DNA from: Plantago elongata
Taxonomy: Eukaryota; Streptophyta; Magnoliopsida; Lamiales; Plantaginaceae
Direction of reading: 5' to 3'
Length of the DNA: 44,697 nucleotides
Assembly: GCA_036897095.1 (NCBI GenBank)
Contig: JAYMSP010000652.1
Location: forward strand, 1-44,697
Shown: positions 29,300 through 42,699 of the stretch, piece after piece
Numbering within the stretch: position 1 is the stretch's first letter
Layout: each line of letters begins with the position of its first letter
Notes under the pieces: generated by a model
What the model saw: only the letters and a program-made list of their open reading frames with translations
Told to the model about the DNA's origin: nothing
Database searches by the model: none
Position numbers and translations under genes: made by a program

Positions 29300-31182
29300 C
29301 TATTCCTCTGGTTCAGGAAGCTTGAAAGTAGGCTTTGCTGCCAGCAGATCGGTGTATTCCTGGTAGGGAGATTTCACGAACCTAGTTTCCTTCCAAAAAT
29401 CTGGAGTTAGGTAACTGTATGTCTTTAACAGGCACTCAAAAGTAGCCTGCACAGAATGAAGATCAGATCAACAATCAAGTTAAAAACCCAAAACAGCAAA
29501 ACTAACAAGTTTGAGGGAAAGCAACTTTCTCATGAGATATTGGACTTGCAACAGAATTTTATAAATATAGGAGAAATTACAGAAGATTAGAACCAGCAGT
29601 AGCAATAAAAGATGACTAGGAAAAAAAAAGCAGAACTGAACTGCAAAAGATTTAGTCTCCATCCATAAAAGGTCATAGGAAACATGCAGTGTAGGTTAAT
29701 AGGAAACTAGTTGGTTGAGAGACAGACACCGTATAGGAAAGGAGCACCAAAGCCAAAATGCACTTACAAAGGAAGTTTTTACACCAGGAGGTTTATTAAG
29801 CAGAAATCTTACTACTTGATATGAGAAATGAGAATATGTCAAACTACAAAACACTCTTGTTGAATTTCATATAAAACCGATAAGTTGCTTACTCACATAA
29901 AAATCCAAACCATTAGAACAATGACATCTACAAGGAAGTCCATTATATCAAAGTCCAGAAAGTGCAACAAGACAGTATCTTGCCGCCGCTTTTTAACTTC
30001 ATGTAATTGTTGACAACATGGTCACCATGTTAATGCCGTGTTTGCGGGTGTACCATACGTATTCAATTATGTTAACAAAAGGAGGCACATTTGATAGCTT
30101 GTTAACAAATTACAGGCAGATACTCATAATAATCAATAATCTAATCCAAATGATCATTACAATAGAACTCGGTACTTCATACTCTGTACAACACATTTAA
30201 GACTCATTAATCAAGAACACAGTTCTGCATAGTCCATCAAACAACGCACAACTAGTCAATGCATAAACAAAAATTACCATGAAGTCCAACACAGAGCTAA
30301 AATCTGATCATATTAGATGAAAACTAAAATATTTAGTGGCAATTAACTAACACAATTTGATTATAACAACAGAGACCTCAGCTGCATTGTGCATAATCTA
30401 GCAATGTGAGCATTCAATAAATCATAACAATTCAACTCAACCAAAACCAATTAATTAAACATTAATTTTCAACACTAAGTTGAGCAATAATCAACAAACA
30501 ATACCTTGACGAAGTTTCCAAGCGTCTTTGTAGAACCACGAGACATGGTAAACACATCATCAATCCCCGCAAACTGCAAAACCTTCTTCGGTACACGAGC
30601 CGCAACGATTCCCGCCCCCCTCGGAGCCGGCACCATCCTCACCGTAACCGACCCACATTTCCCCGTCACCTTACACGGCACCGTATGCGGCTTTCCAATC
30701 TTATTCCCCCAATACCCTCTCCTTACCGGAATCAACGACAACTTCGCCAAAATAATCCCTCCCCTAATCGCTGTTGCAACCTCCTTAGCACACTTCACCC
30801 CCAATCCGACATGCCCATTCCCATCTCCAACCACCACAAACGCCTTGAACCTCGTCCTCTGACCTGCACGAGTCTGCTTCTGCACCGGCATGATCTTCAT
30901 GACCTCGTCCTTGAGAGAAGGGCAGAGAAGGTCGATGATTTGGTACTCCTTGATTGGGAGTGAGTGGAGATAGATTTGCTCTAGGGATTTGATTCTCCCC
31001 TCTCTTACCAACCGACCGAGCTTCGTGCAAGGGACCCATTTCTCCTCCTCTGCTTCACGACGAGGGCGACGGCCTCCTCGGCCGCGACCACCACGGTCTC
31101 CGCCGCGTCCACGTCCGCCACGGTCGCCGCGATCGCCGAATCCTCGGCCGAAATTGCCTCTATCTCCGCCTGTTTCTGCCAT
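29300..31182 (-). CDS. RPS2: 40S ribosomal protein S2 (uS5), 2 exons
   Basis: Exon 1 31182-30505 (678 bp) and exon 2 29446-29300 (147 bp), GT-AG intron of 1,058 bp in phase 0; 274 aa. The N-terminus is a Gly/Arg-rich RGG tail (residues 6-42) as in eukaryotic uS5. The S5 N-terminal domain follows ([40 protein letters not shown]) and then the C-terminal domain ([20 protein letters not shown] and [11 protein letters not shown]). Exon 2 supplies [20 protein letters not shown] and ends LPEPEE. It is a structural component of the small ribosomal subunit near the mRNA entry site and contributes to decoding accuracy. If unspliced, the frame stops about 10 codons into the intron. A complete, normal gene. 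Confidence 0.96.
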
Positions 31183-31468
31183 GTTTTGTTTGTTTTTGTG
31201 TGGAGTCGCCGCTGCTGCTTAGTAGATTGAAGAAGAGATTGTTAGGTTTTGGATGGGGTTTGGGTTTTTATTGTATTTGTTGGGCTTTTTACATTTGTTA
31301 AGTTAACTGATCATGGATCTTTATACTAGGCCTTGTGGAAAATTGGAAATGATTATGGGCTGAAACTGTCCAATTTGTTAGCTGGGCCAGAAACTTTACT
31401 TACAGGCTTACCTCTATGTGGAATTAGCATGGCCTTGAATAGCAAAGATGTGCTCATTCCCGACATGG

Positions 31469-31500
31469 TACTCTCTCCGTCCCAACGAGTGACATTATAT
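31469..31500 (+). mobile_element. Stowaway-like MITE end (single terminus)
   Basis: CTCTCTCCGTCCC at 31471-31483 differs by one base from the Stowaway terminal consensus CTCCCTCCGTCCC and follows TA. No opposite terminus was found nearby, so this is at most a truncated element. Confidence 0.4.
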
Positions 31501-32434
31501 TTGTATTTTAACGTTTTTAAGAGTATGTAGTTGAAATAAACGGTGGAGTTCAAGTGTGAAGATACCAGTGGCGTATGAAAATAAAAATGTAAAAATTAAT
31601 TGTGTCTGAGATGAACCAAGTAGCTTCAATCTTCAAATTTGAAATCTTTTTCCATAACTTTGTTCTATATTATTAATAATATCGCCCCTCCCCCGTGAGT
31701 AGTTGTAATAAGTCTAAATAGTCTCTTTGTCTGCTATTGGTTCTCCACCATTTAGCGAATATCTCATACTATTTAGGTGTATTTATTCTCCGACTTTTGA
31801 CCTTGTTATTTTGTAAGGACTTATTGTCGGCTAGAGATACACTTCTCTTATTTCTTCTTCTTTATGGCTGTGTTTTTCCTTTAAAAAAAAATCTAAATTG
31901 GCTCTCATATACATCTGTTATGTGCTAACTTGGTTTAATGAGTCAATTCAGTGTAATAACAAGTCCAAGTACATGTACTGTACTGTAATTTTGACTGAGT
32001 TGGAGTGCTAGTATGCAATGTCAAAAGTTGAAAATACACCACATGATATCATACAAATTGTCCCCGAACTTAAGGTCCGTATGGGATATCTTTTATGGTA
32101 TTTTGTGTCAAGTGTCAATATAAATTTAAAAATTAATTATTATGAAAACGACTCATATTAACATTTGTTATAAATCAATGATAAAACATTAAAACAAATA
32201 ATGGTTAATAAAACACTTATCATATACCTAATTAATAGTTAATGAAACGGAATAAAATTGGATCTATTGGACTAAAAGAACTGAATAATTAGGCGCCCCT
32301 ACAATTAGAATCACTATGCGGACTGCAATTGTGGCAAGACACCATCATAGCAAGTCCTGATAAAATTTTCCCTTTTTGGCTTGCCATCATGATATTGATC
32401 ATATTATTATTCACTACTATAAAGATTTTAAGGT

Positions 32435-32555
32435 ATTAATTTATTTGTTATATTGCTGGAAGTGATCATCTCCCCATTCAAATCGAACATTTCGTACACA
32501 AAAATTTAAATTTCAGTTGAAAAAGGTCACCCAAAATTTATATCAATCAATCCCT
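32435..32555. mobile_element. MITE family D, copy 2
   Basis: Starts GGTATTAATTTATTTGTTATATTG after TAA and ends CAATCAATCCC before TTA. Shares the CATTCAAATCGAACATTT(C/T)GTA block with copies 1 and 3. Confidence 0.55.
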
Positions 32556-33210
32556 TAATAATTATCTGTGGGACTTGAAGAAAACTAAATCGTAAAACTA
32601 CCGAACTTATAGAATTTATAAAACTGAAAGATAACTAGTTAATAAAAGATCAGATTTAACTAGAAGAAGTTGTTATTAGTATTTAGAATAAAGTATACAT
32701 CTCGTGTAGAAAATACTTTGTACGGAATTGGATAAGATATAGGGCATTCAATTAAGATCATCCATCACATGTAACCATTTAAATTTTAAGTTGTATAATT
32801 GTATTGTACTGTGTCAGCTATAATATTGTCCCAAGAGACAGACCAGATATTCTGATGTTGGTTAATTTTCTTATGCTAATTTGATGTTAATGTTTAGATA
32901 CAAGTCCAAGTGAAACCATTTCTATGAAAACTACAGTACAATGACAAGTTTTTTTGGAAGTTCTCGGCTTGTTCACACTTCGCATAGAACTGAATAAAAC
33001 TAATTAATTTTCAGATGAATAAAACATAGTATAATCTACTAAAAAGAATATTAGTTCGTACGAGTTAGCTCCATAAAAACATAGTGAAGATTTTAGTTAA
33101 GAGGAACGGATGGAGATAATCAATTAAGAGGAGGCTCCTAGAACCTTTATGTTGAGAAAGAAGTTGGTGAACTTTGATGATCACTAAGAAAATGTTCGAC
33201 TAGTTAAGAG

Positions 33211-33460
33211 GATGATTGAAGTAGCATTCAAATGCCCGTTTAGATGCTACTCGGAAATTTTGGGTTTGTTATGACATTTAAATGTCGAAGATCGAAATGC
33301 CTCTACAGTAGCAACATTTTTCTCTACCTATATAACAAACATATAATACTCTATCCAATTACAATTTTATACCAAACACAATTTTAACAATTCCACTGCA
33401 ATTTCAATCACTATTCAGGCATTTAAATCGGGACATTTACGTTGCATGCCAATCAACCCC
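33211..33460. mobile_element. Tourist-like MITE, diverged copy 3
   Basis: The right end (GCATGCCAATCAACCCC, ending 33460 before TAA) matches the termini of copies 1 and 2. An inverted but weaker left end lies near 33211-33245 (GATGATTGAAGTAGCATTCA). It also shares an ACCAAACACAATTTTAAC-like internal block. Left boundary uncertain. Confidence 0.5.
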
Positions 33461-36443
33461 TAAAACACTTAAACGATTTATAGTTCAAATGTTTAATTTT
33501 ATTATGGAAAAAGACAGTTATGTGTAAAATAGGACGACAGAGATTGAAATGTGACAGGAGCATTAGAGAAACTCATTATACAAAATTGGAGTACTATAAA
33601 TTGAGTGTCAACATAGTGTTTAAGTAGAAGAACATAGTATAGACAAACAAAGAACAAGAAAAAGAAAGACAAAAGATTAGATAAAACATCAAATGAGATT
33701 TTAAGACAAATTACAAGTGCTAAAACATTCCTTATGATACTTGAAGGTAGTACAGCTACAAGCTACAGGGAACATATTCAACTCATTTCCTAACCAATCA
33801 TTAAGAGCGCAAATCAGTTAATGACCAACAAGATTAGTCATGATTAACAATTACATATTTGATTTATGGGAAAGGAAAATTGCATGTACTTTAGGCCCAT
33901 ATGAGAGACCGAACAAATATGACCTCATTCACATGTGAACTGGTCAAAGGCATGTGGGTAGAAATACGATCCCCTTTCTAATAACTTCATTAAAGTTAAT
34001 TAATAAATATGAAGAATGTCGAAAAAAGTATAAATTTACGTATAAATTAGTATTAACTCGTAACGATGGCAAGGTATACTTTATTTTTAGTAATAAATAA
34101 ATAGAAAGATAAAGTAAATTAATCGAAAAGATTAGATAGTCAAAGCCATGAATAAATAAAGTTGATTGTGGTGTCGTTGAGTAGTCATTCTTCATCAAAT
34201 ACTATATCATTGCATTTTATTGTTCGAACTATAGAAAATGTAAAATTACGACTCATCATAACGAATACGTTTTTTCTTCACACAATTTCCTGGGGAGTTT
34301 TTTCTATTAATAGAATTGACTTTCCTTATAGAATATTTATTTGTAGTGTTTAAATTCAAGAAAATGATAAAAATTCTTATATTAATTTGAGGCCAAAGTC
34401 CAATTGCTAGAATTAAGAATAAAAACACCTCTTTAAATATATATAGATTGTGTTTAAACATGGATTTGTTATTATTATGGGCATACGATATCTTCTTTAT
34501 CAATAATGTATGATCGTATATGATATAACTACATCTTATTATTAACGAAATACAACACTTATTAGTGAGATTCAAACCTTGAGATATGTCTGACGCTGAG
34601 TTTACAAAATATGAGTATTAGAATTATTTTGGTATTTCGTGTTTTGTAGTCTCTCATCTTAAAATGTTATATATTTCTTTTGTTTTTAAGTAGAAAGGAG
34701 TAATACTGTTCATTTTCTTACACAATTTGCATTATCAGATTAAGTATTTACTTTTTTCAATTGTAATAATTGAACCGAACTTATCTGAACTGAATGAAAA
34801 TGAAAATAAAGTATACATTTATATTTATAATTAAAATTTACTGAACCAAACTTATCTGAACTGAATGAAAATGAAAGTAAAATATAAATTAATATTTATA
34901 ACTGAACTGAATATAACTGAAGTAAACTAATTTACTTGTGATTTTAAATTAAATAGAAAATAGTTTAATTTGAGTGTTTATTGCATAAAAATAAAGGAAA
35001 AGAGAAAATTTGAGATAGAAAATAATTCAAAGGGGCCGGTGAGTATAGAGTGTCAGCTCCCATGTGAGGTAGTGTGGAGCTTATTGTGACCTTTCTTTTC
35101 TCTCACTTTCCAGCCCATTAAACAAAGAAACCCCACAAAAAAAGAGACAGACCCTACTTAATTATAATCCCTCTGCAACTAAATGACAAATTTCTTGAAC
35201 ATACAAATTTAACTTTTTAATTAAAATCAAGAAAACACACAGTCAGTGCATAATCACGCTCAGATAAAGACACCAATCAGACACATATTTCAAGACAAAG
35301 TTTCTTAACTGCAGGTCCATCAAACATAACATTAACTTGCATTGCATTATCATCATCATCATCATCTATAATCATGATTAAGTTAACAAACACAAATCAC
35401 AAAACTAGTTGTATATATCATCATAATCATCATCATCATATGGCAATATGGCAATATGGCAAGGCAAAAAAGAAGCCACTTTCTTGACCTAACATCTACT
35501 AGCTAGGCAGTGCACACATAAGAACGAAAGAAAGAAAGAAATCAATCTCAACCTTCCTTCATCACAAGACAACTCTTCCTCTTCTAGTAGTAAGTATACA
35601 TACATATGTAGTAGTAAGAGTGTCTATTACATTACATTACATTTCATTACATTAAACATGACCTTTTGCTATACAAGGTGCACGATTTCCTTACATTTCA
35701 TTTCTTCCTAGTTAAAAAGAGAAAAAGAAAAAAGCTGAAAAGAAAATATGGGTTTTTTGTTTTTTGTTTTTACAATGGGAAGCCATCAGTAAAAAGAAAA
35801 TTACAGCCCCTCATTGGAGTGTGAATGAATTTCATCACTTCACAAAGATACTCTTTTCTTGATTCTTCACTATTTTGACTATTTTTTCTTCCTTTTCTTG
35901 TGGTCCATATCTATTTAACTTGTTCAACTAGAGAGATGTGAAAGGAGACTGAGTGAGGACAGTACAACAACAAACAATAAAAAAGAAAAAATGGATGGCT
36001 GGCCCACTTGCTTTTTTACTGCCCTTTTTTTATGTATGCATTTGTTTGGTAGTAAGTAGTATAGTACTGCTAGTACTAGTAGTAGTGGTGGGTCAGTGGC
36101 AAACTACAATAATTGAGGTGGTGGTAGTGGTGGAGCACGGCGGTGGACTGGTAGTGGTGGTGCTACTGGTGGTGTTTGGTTGGTAATCTACAAATTTCTG
36201 ACCCTTTGCTTCTTCCTCTTTTCCTGTTCAAATTTCCAACACAGACAAAAGGACAACCTTAATAAATGAGCAAGCACCCAACTCAATAAAAGAACCAAGT
36301 ACCAAAGATATTCTTGTAGTTATGTATGTTGTCCAATTAAGAGAGAACTAACCAAGATTAGGAATCATATCAATAAATTGCATGGTGTTTGTTTGGTTTA
36401 CCTATATTATGGTTGAGAAAAAGGCAGACAGGATTTCAAATTA
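33461..36443. other. intergenic and probable 3' region of the CCCH-RRM gene
   Basis: AT-rich, with a fold-back relative at 34745-34945 and simple repeats: (ATC)n at 35349-35367, ATGGCAAT triplet at 35439-35462, ATTAC-type run at 35626-35655, and a GGTGGT-rich stretch at 36083-36183. No coding gene is supported; the 77-codon frame at 35953-36186 is low-complexity Val/Gly sequence. Confidence 0.5.
34745..34945. repeat. two 71-bp tandem copies related to the GAACTGAA fold-back family
   Basis: The units begin GAACCGAACTTATCTGAACT (about 34771) and GAACCAAACTTATCTGAACT (about 34843). Both share AATGAAAATGAAA and TATTTATAA with each other and TATAACT/GAACTGAA motifs with the element at 24222-24662. 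Confidence 0.7.
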
Positions 36444-39184
36444 CTACATTCCAATGGTTTCATGACCAGAAGAGAACCTACACCAGAGAGTGAGTATTCA
36501 TGCAAACAAATGGTTAGGTTTGGTACTAACATAACATGACATAACATGCCATGCTTTTATTAAGTCCTTGCAAAAATCACTACTAGACAGTTGTACCTTG
36601 GTGCCTGGAAGTAGCAAGATTTGAACGGAGCCACGTCGATTGAAGGGGTACCGTTGAACAAAGACGACCCAGTTAAGAGATTATTGGTACTCGTATTGGA
36701 CGTTTGGGAACCCGCATTGTTGTTTTCAGTCTCAAAACTGTCGTTTGAGAAGGCCGTGAAGTAGTCACCCGAGGCTTTGGGTGAAGCGAAGGGACTATCG
36801 GGGAGGTTGTGCTCCGAGCTGTATTGGAATCCAATTAATCATTTCGGGATCATAGTACATGGGAAAAAAATGATGAAGAAGACAGCATAGGTGGATTATC
36901 ATTTATCACATCCACCAAATTGAAAAAAGTTTCAGTACAAATATTCAAACAAACATGTTGAACAGCTCACTAGCAAGCACAATTATTGTCACACCCAATC
37001 AATTTAATTTACTAGTACCAAATAGTACCCAAAGAAAAGAAAATACCTTTCTTGAAAATCACTTTCTTTTGGTGGGCTTCTTTTTCCATTTGCATTATCA
37101 GCCTTGATGAAAGCAGCATTTCTTTCTTTCTCAGTCACATCCTCCTCACAAGCAACATGATTTGCTAGATTTGCCATTGAGCCATTTTCTGCAATAACAT
37201 AATTAATTCCACAATTAGCATATGCACTTTGATAAAATTGACATCAAGACTAAATTTTCATGTGCATTAAAATTGACAGCAAAGACTTGATTTTTTTCCT
37301 TCAAATAATGTTGAAAATTTGAAATAATGGAGTAATATCAACCTTCTCTGGCTTCGGGGCTGGTTCGACCACCGGAAAAGACAGCATTGCGATTGTAATA
37401 GGTAGGGGAGTACGTAGGAGACGACATAACAGCACCGGTAGACAGAGCTCTGTGGTGACTGTTCCTCTTAACATCAAGAAGTTGCAGACCCATCAGTCTC
37501 CGGTTTGTGAGCTCCATCGCCGCCTGCTGCTGCATATCGGCTTGCTCCTCAATTTTCCTCCTCCATAGCATGTCCTGTGTATTGTAGAACATTCTTGCAC
37601 CTGATGCACATGCACAAACAAGCCAAATGAATCTCCAAAGATCAATCATACTATAACATTACTGCTACTCTTAAAACAAGAATAATTAGAAATTTACCGA
37701 GCTGAAGATCAAATGGATCTCTCGAATCCATTCCGGTTGGACTACCACATCCAGGGTAATCTCGTTCCATCTGTTGCCCTTGTCTCCTGCATTAATCAAA
37801 TTCACCATCAGATGAGATCAAGATACTTTTCCATCACCTAAACAGGACTACAAAACCAAGTTATACCTGTGCTTCTCTGGGATTTTGCCCTTCTCCTTGT
37901 ACGGCTTAACGAGCACCCGAGCATCACAAACAAAGTGAGGATTACCCTTAGCAAGAATGAGCTTAACAGTCTCAGGGTAATCGAACGTAACGAACCCGAA
38001 CATACGCTTCTGCTGATACGGGATCCTCACATCTTGTACAGGCCCAAAAATGCTACAACACCAACCAATTGATCATCATTCATCAACTCAAAACACCCAT
38101 ATCCAAAAATGTAAACAAAAAAAGCTCAAGAAAAAGGACAATGCATGCACACCTAAAGTAATTGGAGACATCTTCTTCCTTGAAAGTGCTATCAGCTGGA
38201 AATGTCAAGTAAATCTGCCTTGATCCAGGATTCAAACAGTTCATCCCAAAATCACCTCTTTCCATCCTAGCTTTGCTAAACCTAATTAACCAATGTACCA
38301 AACACTTGCTAATTACAACACAGATACTTTAAAAGAGTGAAAAAGTAATCATTGCAACTACACAATGGTAGATAAAAATCAAACCTTGGGCTTTCATTAG
38401 CAGGAAACTGCTGCTGAAGGAAATTCAAGCACTTGTTGGAATAAGGAAAGCTATTGGAAGCCATAAGCTGAGCAGCAGCAGCATTAAGCCTCTGTGATTT
38501 AGACCTCATCAAAAGCTCCTGCTCCATCAAATCAAGCTTACTCGGAGACCCAACAAGCTGACCATTTTCCCCATTCTCACCGTGCAAGAATCTGCAAGTA
38601 GTCCCATTTTTACAGTAGCCTCTAGCATAGTACAAACATGGCTTCCATCCAAACCCCTCTTCTCCACCTCCTGAGATGATATCACTCACTGAGCAGCTCC
38701 TCCTATGCCCACCCCACAAAGCAGCATCATTTTCATTCCCACCCTCATTCAAGAAAGACAGCTGATCTTGCAGCTGAAGCTCATCAATCAAGTCAACAAC
38801 TTCAGAGCTGGAGTAGAAAGGGTCAGCAGATGGGTTCATAGTGGAGGGTGAGCTGGCATTCATGACCTCATTAGTCCAAGGATTTGCAGAGTGGCTGTTA
38901 GTAGTTATGCTGAGTGGAGAAGGCAGTCTGCAAGAGTTTTGCCTTGATAGAGATAGAGGTGAAGAGCAAGGACTGTTTGGTGAAGATGAAGTGGCCAAGC
39001 AAAGATCTTTCTTGGCTTTGAGAATGACAGAGTGGATTGAGGTCTCGGGGCCAAAAGCTAACCGGATCATTTCCTTCTCACCATGGTCTTGGATTAGGAG
39101 AATACCCATGATTTTGGAAGCATTTTCAGGGTCAAGAGTTTGGATCCTCTGGTAAACAATCTTTGTGGCTTCATAAGCATCCAT
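36444..39184 (-). CDS. CCCH zinc-finger and RRM RNA-binding protein, 8 exons
   Basis: Coding exons: 39184-38385, 38275-38153, 38052-37867, 37786-37698, 37600-37343, 37188-37047, 36818-36597 and 36477-36444. Total 1,854 bp, 617 aa, every junction GT-AG and in phase. Residues 1-60 form a conserved helical block with [20 protein letters not shown], resembling an MLLE-type module. A CCCH finger follows (C183-x7-C191-x5-C197-x3-H201, from [20 protein letters not shown]). An RRM spans about residues 280-360 with RNP2 IYLTFP and RNP1 MFGFVTF. The Ser-rich C-terminal part ends [10 protein letters not shown], a tail conserved in plant homologues, supplied by a 34-bp last exon. This matches the plant C3H46/C3H53 family, expected to bind RNA; targets are unknown. 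Confidence 0.9.
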
Positions 39185-40340
39185 TGTTGTTGTGTTTGGT
39201 GAAAGATTCCAACTTTAGTACTAATAAGTAGTATCAAGAAGAGGGTTGTTTGTTCTCGAGTAAAGTGAGCATTAAAATGCAATTTTGGAGAAAAAGGAAA
39301 AGGCTAACTCCACTTTTACTGGTTTCCACGCACGGCTCAAACAGCAAAGTGCTTCATTTGTTCCTCCTCCTGCAAAAGACACGGAAAAAGCAAAGTTAAT
39401 AAAACTTTAAAAAGAAGAAGATTTTCATTTTCTCCAAGTCTAAGCTTTGCAAAGTTGCATCTTTCTGCCAATTGATGCTTCATTCTTACCCAAGAAAGGA
39501 TCTTTGACCAGATGATGAGCAAGATTGCAAGAACAAGAAGAGAAACAAACACTCTATTTAAACTTAGGAAATGAGTTAGTTAACAACAAGACCACCGTTT
39601 ATGTAATGAAACAAGTGTAACTGTCTATGTAGGAGTATTATCTATCTATCTATCTATCTCTCTGCAAGAAGAGCAGAGAAGCGGGTTTGAAAAGAACAGG
39701 AGCGAGCACAAGAAGATGGCACAGGAGGACAATCAAATCAATACAATTCAATTCAGTTCAATTTCTCTGCTTCTGCTGTTAACTCATTAAATAATTTGAT
39801 GAGCCACCTCGATAGTTACTCCAGTTATTATTATACTCGTATTGACTTTGTGGTGAAAAAACTCTAAAGTTACCACTGTTGTCCCTTTTCCAGTTTTCCT
39901 CTTCTTTTTTCACTCCTCCTCTCTTTTTAGTTCTGGTAGGGTCCGGAGTTACCTTCTCTTCATCTTCAACTGTACTCGGAACTACTTTTTGAATTTGAAC
40001 TGTACATGCATATTGGTGGTATTATTGGGCTGGTTTTCATTCCAGCCGATTTATCGGACACTGAGTGGGATCATTCATTTCATTCTTCAGACCTCATTAT
40101 ATCAGTGAGTCCCGCTAATACGTTAAGGATGAGATGAGATGAGATGAACGATACTTACCCCATCTTCGTCATTGATTTTCACCGAGAGGAGAGTCACATG
40201 GTAAATGTTACAGGAAGTGATGTAATGCAACATTAACTTCACCATACAATATGATTGCTAATCTAGTCTCATTTTTTTCACAATGTAAAATTCTTCAAAA
40301 TCATATGAACACAACAATGAGATTCTTAGCACCATGTTAT
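39185..40340 (-). promoter_or_regulatory. CCCH-RRM gene 5' UTR and upstream region
   Basis: A minus-strand CTTTTGCAG followed by GAGGAGG (near 39365-39380) looks like the acceptor of a 5' UTR intron; the donor was not pinned down. Simple repeats (CTAT)n lie at 39640-39660 and (GAGAT)n at 40131-40148. No other gene is seen. Confidence 0.4.
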
Positions 40341-42690
40341 TAATATTTGTCCAATTTCATATATCTCCATGTTAGACGATGTGTTACTCATGTCAATGCC
40401 AAGGACCTTTCCTTTGATTGTGCTATGTGGTCCAAGTCCAACACATTATTCCAAGATACTATTAATCTAACGTATAATATAATTCACTTTGATATCGGCT
40501 TCAAATTCAATATAATGTTAGCATTTAAATCAACCGGATGATATTATACTCGTGAGTTATTACATGATTTATGAAGTAATGAAAATCGATAATAATAATA
40601 TCCATCATCAAAGTAGGCAAAAAATAATCAAAGGACAGGGTGCAAGAATGATAGATTCCAAGCCAAGGTGATTGACCATCCTTGATGCACATGGTGATGC
40701 CTCTTCAGCTCCACCCTGTTAACACTTTAAAAAGTATTGATTACAAAACATATGCTCCTAGTCATTCTAGTTGAATTTCAATTAATTAGTTATCAACAAT
40801 AATATAAGGAATCTATTATAATGATCATGGATGATTACAATTATGTCTGAGAATTAATAAGGGAGCCAGGGGCATTTAAGCAGAGTTGGTATGGGAAATA
40901 TATATATATATAGAGACTAAAATACTACCAAAAGGTGGTGTTGTTAATAATATTATTGTATGATTTTGAGTTTTGAATCTGCTTTCTCTCTTGTCATTGT
41001 CGTCGTCTTCTCAAGGTCCCCACAGACAAATTTGTATCATTGTCCAATATCTTTTCATATTATTAACATAACATGTAATCAGTCAATAAACTAAGTTCAG
41101 AGAGCAATAAGTTTGATAGGTTTGTTATATAGGGCTGTAGCGGTCATCTTCCCACTCAAATTGAATATTTTGTAAAAATTTAATTTTAAATAAAACTGAT
41201 CACTCAAACTCTATACCAATCAGTTTATTTATGATTAATTAGGGCTGGTCCTCTTAATTGCATATTTAGAAAAATCAAATATGTTGCTCAGGATATATGT
41301 GCAATGGGTATGGAGTTCTGGAAATGTAGGTTGGATTTCAATGATGCTACCTACCATGGAGGGATACTATCAATAAAGTGCTTGAAAATAACGATTATTA
41401 AGATGAGATTTTTTTAAAGTGAGTTTGTTGTGATCTAGTGAATAACTAACAAATCTAATAAGATAGTGAAGTTCCATTAGGAATTATATAGGTTTTAACC
41501 GATTACAGAAACACTAACATATAATAACAAAAATAAACATGAGTTATTACAAATATGACTTCAACCAAAAATTATATATAGATTATAGTATATAATTAAG
41601 TTAGAAAAAATACTTAATTTTGCTAGAAAAATCATAATATCAGGTTGATATCAAAACGATCAAATAATATAAATTATCAAATAATAATAAAGTTTCAAGG
41701 GGTATGCATATTTTTTTGAAAATATACTATTACAATACAATATATAATTACCATTAAAGATATCATAACTACCATATACTATATCATAATTTTTGCAACC
41801 TAATCAATTAAGTTATACCTTATTGGCAGGATGTAGTGTCTGCATAATGAAGAGCTTAAAAACAAAGAAATTTGACATCTACCGTTTAAAAATCTAGTTC
41901 TGCTTATTGCGTAATTATAACTCCTTATAATTATATTATAATTATATTAAACTTGTAAACATTCACTATCTCATCTTTATATTCGACTATGACCATTTTA
42001 ACACGATGGATATAAAATGATACATGTGTAACCTATTGAGATTTGAGAACGACACAAAGTGATAAATTATTTTCCAGCCCTGGGCCAGATTAAGCGACAT
42101 AAAATTATTTAATGATTGGAAGGGAAAATTAGTAAAGGCGTATACTATTGAACTAGTACAAGAGCTAGTTAAACGACATCATTTAGGGTGCTCAATTTGC
42201 GCTTTCTACTGTACCAATTGTCACTTTTCTCTCGTACTATTCAAACTTAAGTGTTTCGAAATTGGTCTTTACTGTTTATCATTGGGTCCATAGATGAATT
42301 CAGTCTAAACTGCATAGTATCCAGGAAGCAAAAGTAGTTGGGTTAACAAGACCGAGTCCAACTATCTAGCGAGACCCTGGCCCAATCATTAAGGTCCAAT
42401 TAGAGTTCAAGTCCAATCTCGCTCGTCTTGTCCTAGTCTGATTGCATATATATACAAATTTACCTTACAAAGGTATACAAAAGGTAATCGACTCATAAAT
42501 TCAATCTCGATAATTATCCTTTTCAAGTATTTTAAATTCTAAACCCACCCTGATAAAAAAAATCAAAAATATTGTTCGGTTAAATTGCAGTATTAGAGAT
42601 GTGGTATTTTGTTTTTTACTTTTACTTTGAAGTTAGCATTTGGTTGTTCTGGTATTTTGTTTTTTACTTGAATGCTAGTCATTTAGCTGT
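40341..42690. other. intergenic, no gene seen
   Basis: AT-rich with MITE family D copy 3 near 41120-41232 and a (TA)n run at 40899-40912. The 64-codon frame at 40347-40541 lacks family features. Confidence 0.45.
41120..41232. mobile_element. MITE family D, copy 3
   Basis: Shares TTTGTTATAT, CACTCAAATTGAATATTTTGTA and a final CTATACCAATCAG with copies 1 and 2. Confidence 0.55.
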
Positions 42691-42699
42691 AATTTTCAT

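Larger units (their letters stand above)
31183..33210. other. intergenic with MITE fragments
   Basis: Begins with the RPS2 5' UTR and promoter. A Stowaway-like half end (31471-31483) and MITE family D copy 2 (32435-32555) lie here. The rest is AT-rich; open frames at 31333-31530 and 31737-31928 have no family resemblance. Confidence 0.45.

Noticed and set aside
30506..30963. Plus-strand ORFs at the RPS2 locus
   Set aside because: Shadows of the strongly conserved uS5 coding exon on the minus strand.
35345..35660. CRISPR-like or regularly spaced repeats
   Set aside because: These are plain microsatellites (ATC, ATGGCAAT, ATTAC) without spacers, in a plant nuclear context.
35953..36186. Membrane peptide rich in Val/Leu
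   Set aside because: Translation of a GGTGGT/GTAGT simple-repeat stretch next to the CCCH-RRM gene 3' end.
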